DNA of 60,475 nucleotides, from contig LWCA01000072.1 of NCBI GenBank assembly GCA_001642005.1, forward strand, positions 1-60,475. Reading direction: 5' to 3'. The translations under genes and the position numbers were made by a program. This document shows positions 57,925 through 60,475 of this stretch, one piece after another. Every line of letters begins with the position of its first letter. Within the stretch, counting starts at the first letter, position 1. The stretch comes from Intoshia linei (lineage: Eukaryota > Orthonectida > Rhopaluridae). The notes under the pieces are model-generated. The model was not told the origin of the DNA. It worked only from the letters and a program-made list of their open reading frames with translations, and made no database searches.

Positions 57925-58880
57925 TATCCTAACTTATATAAAAGGCTACGCGATTTTGGTTTGTGTGTGTGTGACTTTATTGAAATAACTACCACTCTTA
58001 GAATTTTTTAAAGACCACATTTCAATTATTTTTTTCCGGGCGTATAATAAGATAAATTTTAATCTCCCAAGTTCACATCTTACGGGTCAAAAACCCCAGT
58101 TGTCCCTCTTTTTGAAAATCAAACGAGTTGGATAATTTAAAAAAATATATACGCTGATGCTGATTTTAAAATCATAAATATTATGATAAATTTAAATTTA
58201 AAAAAATTATGGCTTCCGGGCTAAAACCCCAAATTACCCTTCCTTTTTTTTGAAAACAGCCCTATAATTTCAAAAAATTTACAGGTGGTAGCGTTGTATC
58301 ATGTTGACACACATAAAAAATTTCAATCCGAATAAGTGACAACTTCACTGTCAAAAAAGCATTTTAGTATTCATATATTTTTTTTCCGAAATATTTTATT
58401 AAAACGAATATTGTGAAATAATTAACGGTTCGAAAATTAAAAAAAGAAGATTATTCTGATAGAGCTTATTCCAGTTGATATAAATACAAAATTTCAACCC
58501 CAAAAATCTGCGCATTCCGGGTGAAAAATAATTTAAATATAATTATCAACCAATATTTTTCAAATATTTCGATTAAAATCAAAAATGTACATATTGATCC
58601 TACAATTTCAAAAAAATGTGCATTGTACGTCTATACATTTCCAATAAAAATATATGGGTAAAAATCTATATAATTCATTCTTTCAGAATTTTTTTCATTG
58701 TTACGCAATTTTTAAATTTAAATAAGAAACTAAACAACTTTGTCAGTATCATTTTTATATTACAATCCTTTGCAATAATGGTAAAATTCGACTGAAATGT
58801 TTATAAAGTGAAGATTCAGTTAATTATTGATACACAATTGGTATTTTTAAGTATTTATTAAATTGGTACTGAATATATGT
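57925..58880. repeat. Family R repeat, forward, well preserved left end
   Basis: Starts TCCTAACTTATATAAAAGGC with CTACGCGATTTTGG and (GT)n. Contains GTCAAAAACCCCAGTTG, CAAACGAGTTGGATAATTT and GGTGAAAAATAATTT, and ends near AAATTGGTACTGAATATATG. It lacks the right part of the family. Confidence 0.75.
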
Positions 58881-59099
58881 CATCACTAGGGCAATTAAAA
58901 GTTAATTTTTTATATGTTAATTAGCATCCAATTCTAAGCATGATCATTGATCATACCAATATTATGTTTATTAATTAGCTAATTAAAATTTTATAAAGTT
59001 AATAATGTCAAAATAGTGTAGAACGAGTTTATACGTAAAAGTTATATTTTAATTTAAGTGATTTAACACGATAATGAATATAAATAAACTTAATGTTGT

Positions 59100-60475
59100 G
59101 GTTACATTACACCTCCGTTAGGTTTCGGTGTTGTAGTCTTTGAGATATTTGGGTGTCTTGCGTGTTCGATAAGGTAGTTGGGTTTTGAATAAGATTGGTT
59201 GATTACTTTCATAATTTTGGAAGTTGTAAGATATTTTTTTTGGTATCGATTTATCGTAGTTTTTTTTTGTTCTTATATTATATTTTAATTGTTTTTTTTC
59301 GCTTGTTTAATAATATCGTAAAAATTTGATTTATTATAGTTTTTGAAAGGTATGTTCATAGGTCTGCCATAAACCATTTCGTATGGTGATTTCCCATGTT
59401 TAGACGTGGGTGTTTTCCGCATTGTCATTAAAATTTGAGGTAATTGTTCATGATAGTCATCAAAATTATGGTTTGCAGTAACTCATAATTTGTCTCTTAG
59501 AGTCCTGTTCATTCTTTCAACTAGACCAGTTCTTTGATGGTTATAGGGGGAACAATTAGTTTTATTAATGTTACACATAGTGCATATATGTTTTACAATT
59601 TCTGATTCAAAGTTTGTACCATTATCTGTGTGAATTTGTTTCGGGATACCGTGCAATGTTATTATATATTCCACAATAGCTCTAGCGACCGTAATAGCAT
59701 CGATATTCGATATTGCGATTGGATGAGGAAAACTTGTGTAGTAGTCCATCATGGATAGAATATATTTATGACCTTCAGTCGTTTCTGGAAGTGGACCCAA
59801 GATGTCCAGCTCCCATAAATCCTTAAATGAATTAATTGAGATAGGCTGTAGGGGTATGTTGTGTGTCCTTCTGCCAGATTTAGCTGTGTTGCATCGATGA
59901 CATTAAGATACAAAATCATGTACGTTTTTAAAAATGTTTTGCCAGTAGAAATGATTTGAAATCGTGTTGAATGTACCTTGTATTCCGGGATGAGTGCTAA
60001 AATTTGAGCTGTCGAACCATTTCATTATTTCTGATTTTTTTGATTCTGGAACAACTAATCTTTTCCTTTTTTTGTTAGTGTAAACAATTGCATTGTTGAT
60101 AATATTTTTGTAGATATGACTTTCAAGTAATTTGGTAAAGTTGGATATAGCCTCGAAAATCTCTTTGCATTGCTTGTTATTTTTCTGCTCTTATATTATA
60201 TCACTATTATTGTAATTGTGTATGTGTGTTGAGAAGATTTGTTCATATTCATCATTTTCATCATCCGTTGATTCAATATTTTCAATATCTCTGCTTAAAA
60301 TGTCTGCAATTTGGTTTTGTTCACCTGGTCTATATATTACTTCATAATCAAATTTATTTAATCGTTGGATCCATCTAAATTAATTGTTTGTAATGTTTTT
60401 AGATTCACCATTTAGAAGTTATATAAGTGGTTTATGGTCTGTTATAATCGTTGTCTTTTGACCAAGTATGAAATA
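59100..60475 (-). mobile_element. Ty3/gypsy retrotransposon pol remnant, cut by the window edge
   Basis: Read from the right edge leftwards: RNase H end (TTIITDHKPLI; NQIADILSRDIE), a linker, then integrase with a zinc-finger-like CHRCNTAKS, LDILGPLPETTEGHKYILSM, HTDNGTNFESEIVKHI and NHQRTGLVERMNRTL, followed past a stop at 59483 by PQILMTMRKTPTSKHG. The catalytic Asp, Asp and Glu positions are visible. Several in-frame stops (for example after TDHKPLI, before CHRC, and after LRDKL) show it is inactive. Related to the 13-15 kb element but not a recent copy. No LTR was recognised at the left end. Confidence 0.88.

Noticed and set aside
1-60475. tRNA, rRNA or CRISPR-like arrays
   Set aside because: No GTTCRANNC B-box with matching acceptor stems, no rRNA core segments and no regular repeat-spacer pattern were seen. 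Direct repeats are transposon-derived or simple AT repeats.

Overview
Eukaryotic nuclear DNA, very AT-rich, from a small metazoan. The evidence is GT-AG introns (many only 29-45 nt), muscle-type Ig/Fn3 proteins, a K-Cl cotransporter, RBM12-type RNA-binding proteins, mitochondrial assembly factors and abundant hAT, Tc1 and Ty3/gypsy relics. Extreme AT content with tiny introns and a metazoan gene set would suit a miniaturised lineage such as an orthonectid (Intoshia-like). That is a guess from style, not a match I could test. There are no prokaryotic operons, CRISPR arrays or rRNA, and I recognised no tRNA.

Layout. 1-2.6 kb: mostly non-coding, with a FLYWCH zinc-finger fragment. 2.6-17.2 kb, minus strand: an Ig/Fn3 cluster read as two genes plus a pair of Ig exons. 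Gene A (17229-10641) carries Ig and Fn3 domains and a probable C-terminal membrane segment. Gene B (10493-4621) is Ig-Ig-Fn3-pseudokinase, followed by two further Ig domains at 3661-2593 that may be its alternative tail. Their introns carry a broken Ty3/gypsy element, a hAT-type MITE and several copies of one long non-coding repeat family (here called family R). 19.7-20.6 kb: two small candidate genes head to head. 20.8-27.3 kb, minus: two tandem intronless RBM12-like genes. 27.6-33.8 kb: OXA1L (minus) and COX11 (plus), divergent, with start codons only 36 bp apart; both act in mitochondrial inner-membrane and complex IV biogenesis. 33.8-35.6 kb, minus: a cysteine-rich single-pass membrane protein, convergent with COX11. 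39.9-41.2 kb, plus: an unrecognised 316-residue protein. 45.1-56.6 kb, minus: a complete K-Cl cotransporter (KCC/SLC12A4-7) of 25 exons including a 14-nt microexon. 59.1 kb to the end, minus: a second decayed Ty3/gypsy pol running off the edge.

Gene models were joined by hand using splice dinucleotides, reading-frame phase and family alignment from memory. Phase closes exactly for the KCC, COX11 and Gene B models. Gene A, OXA1L and the 316-residue gene each need one single-base correction, always at or beside a mononucleotide run, which looks more like assembly error than gene death. Between genes, and in the long introns, almost everything recognisable is transposon-derived: at least four hAT-type MITEs with matching 8-9 bp target duplications, two Tc1-like relics, and about fifteen full or partial family R copies.
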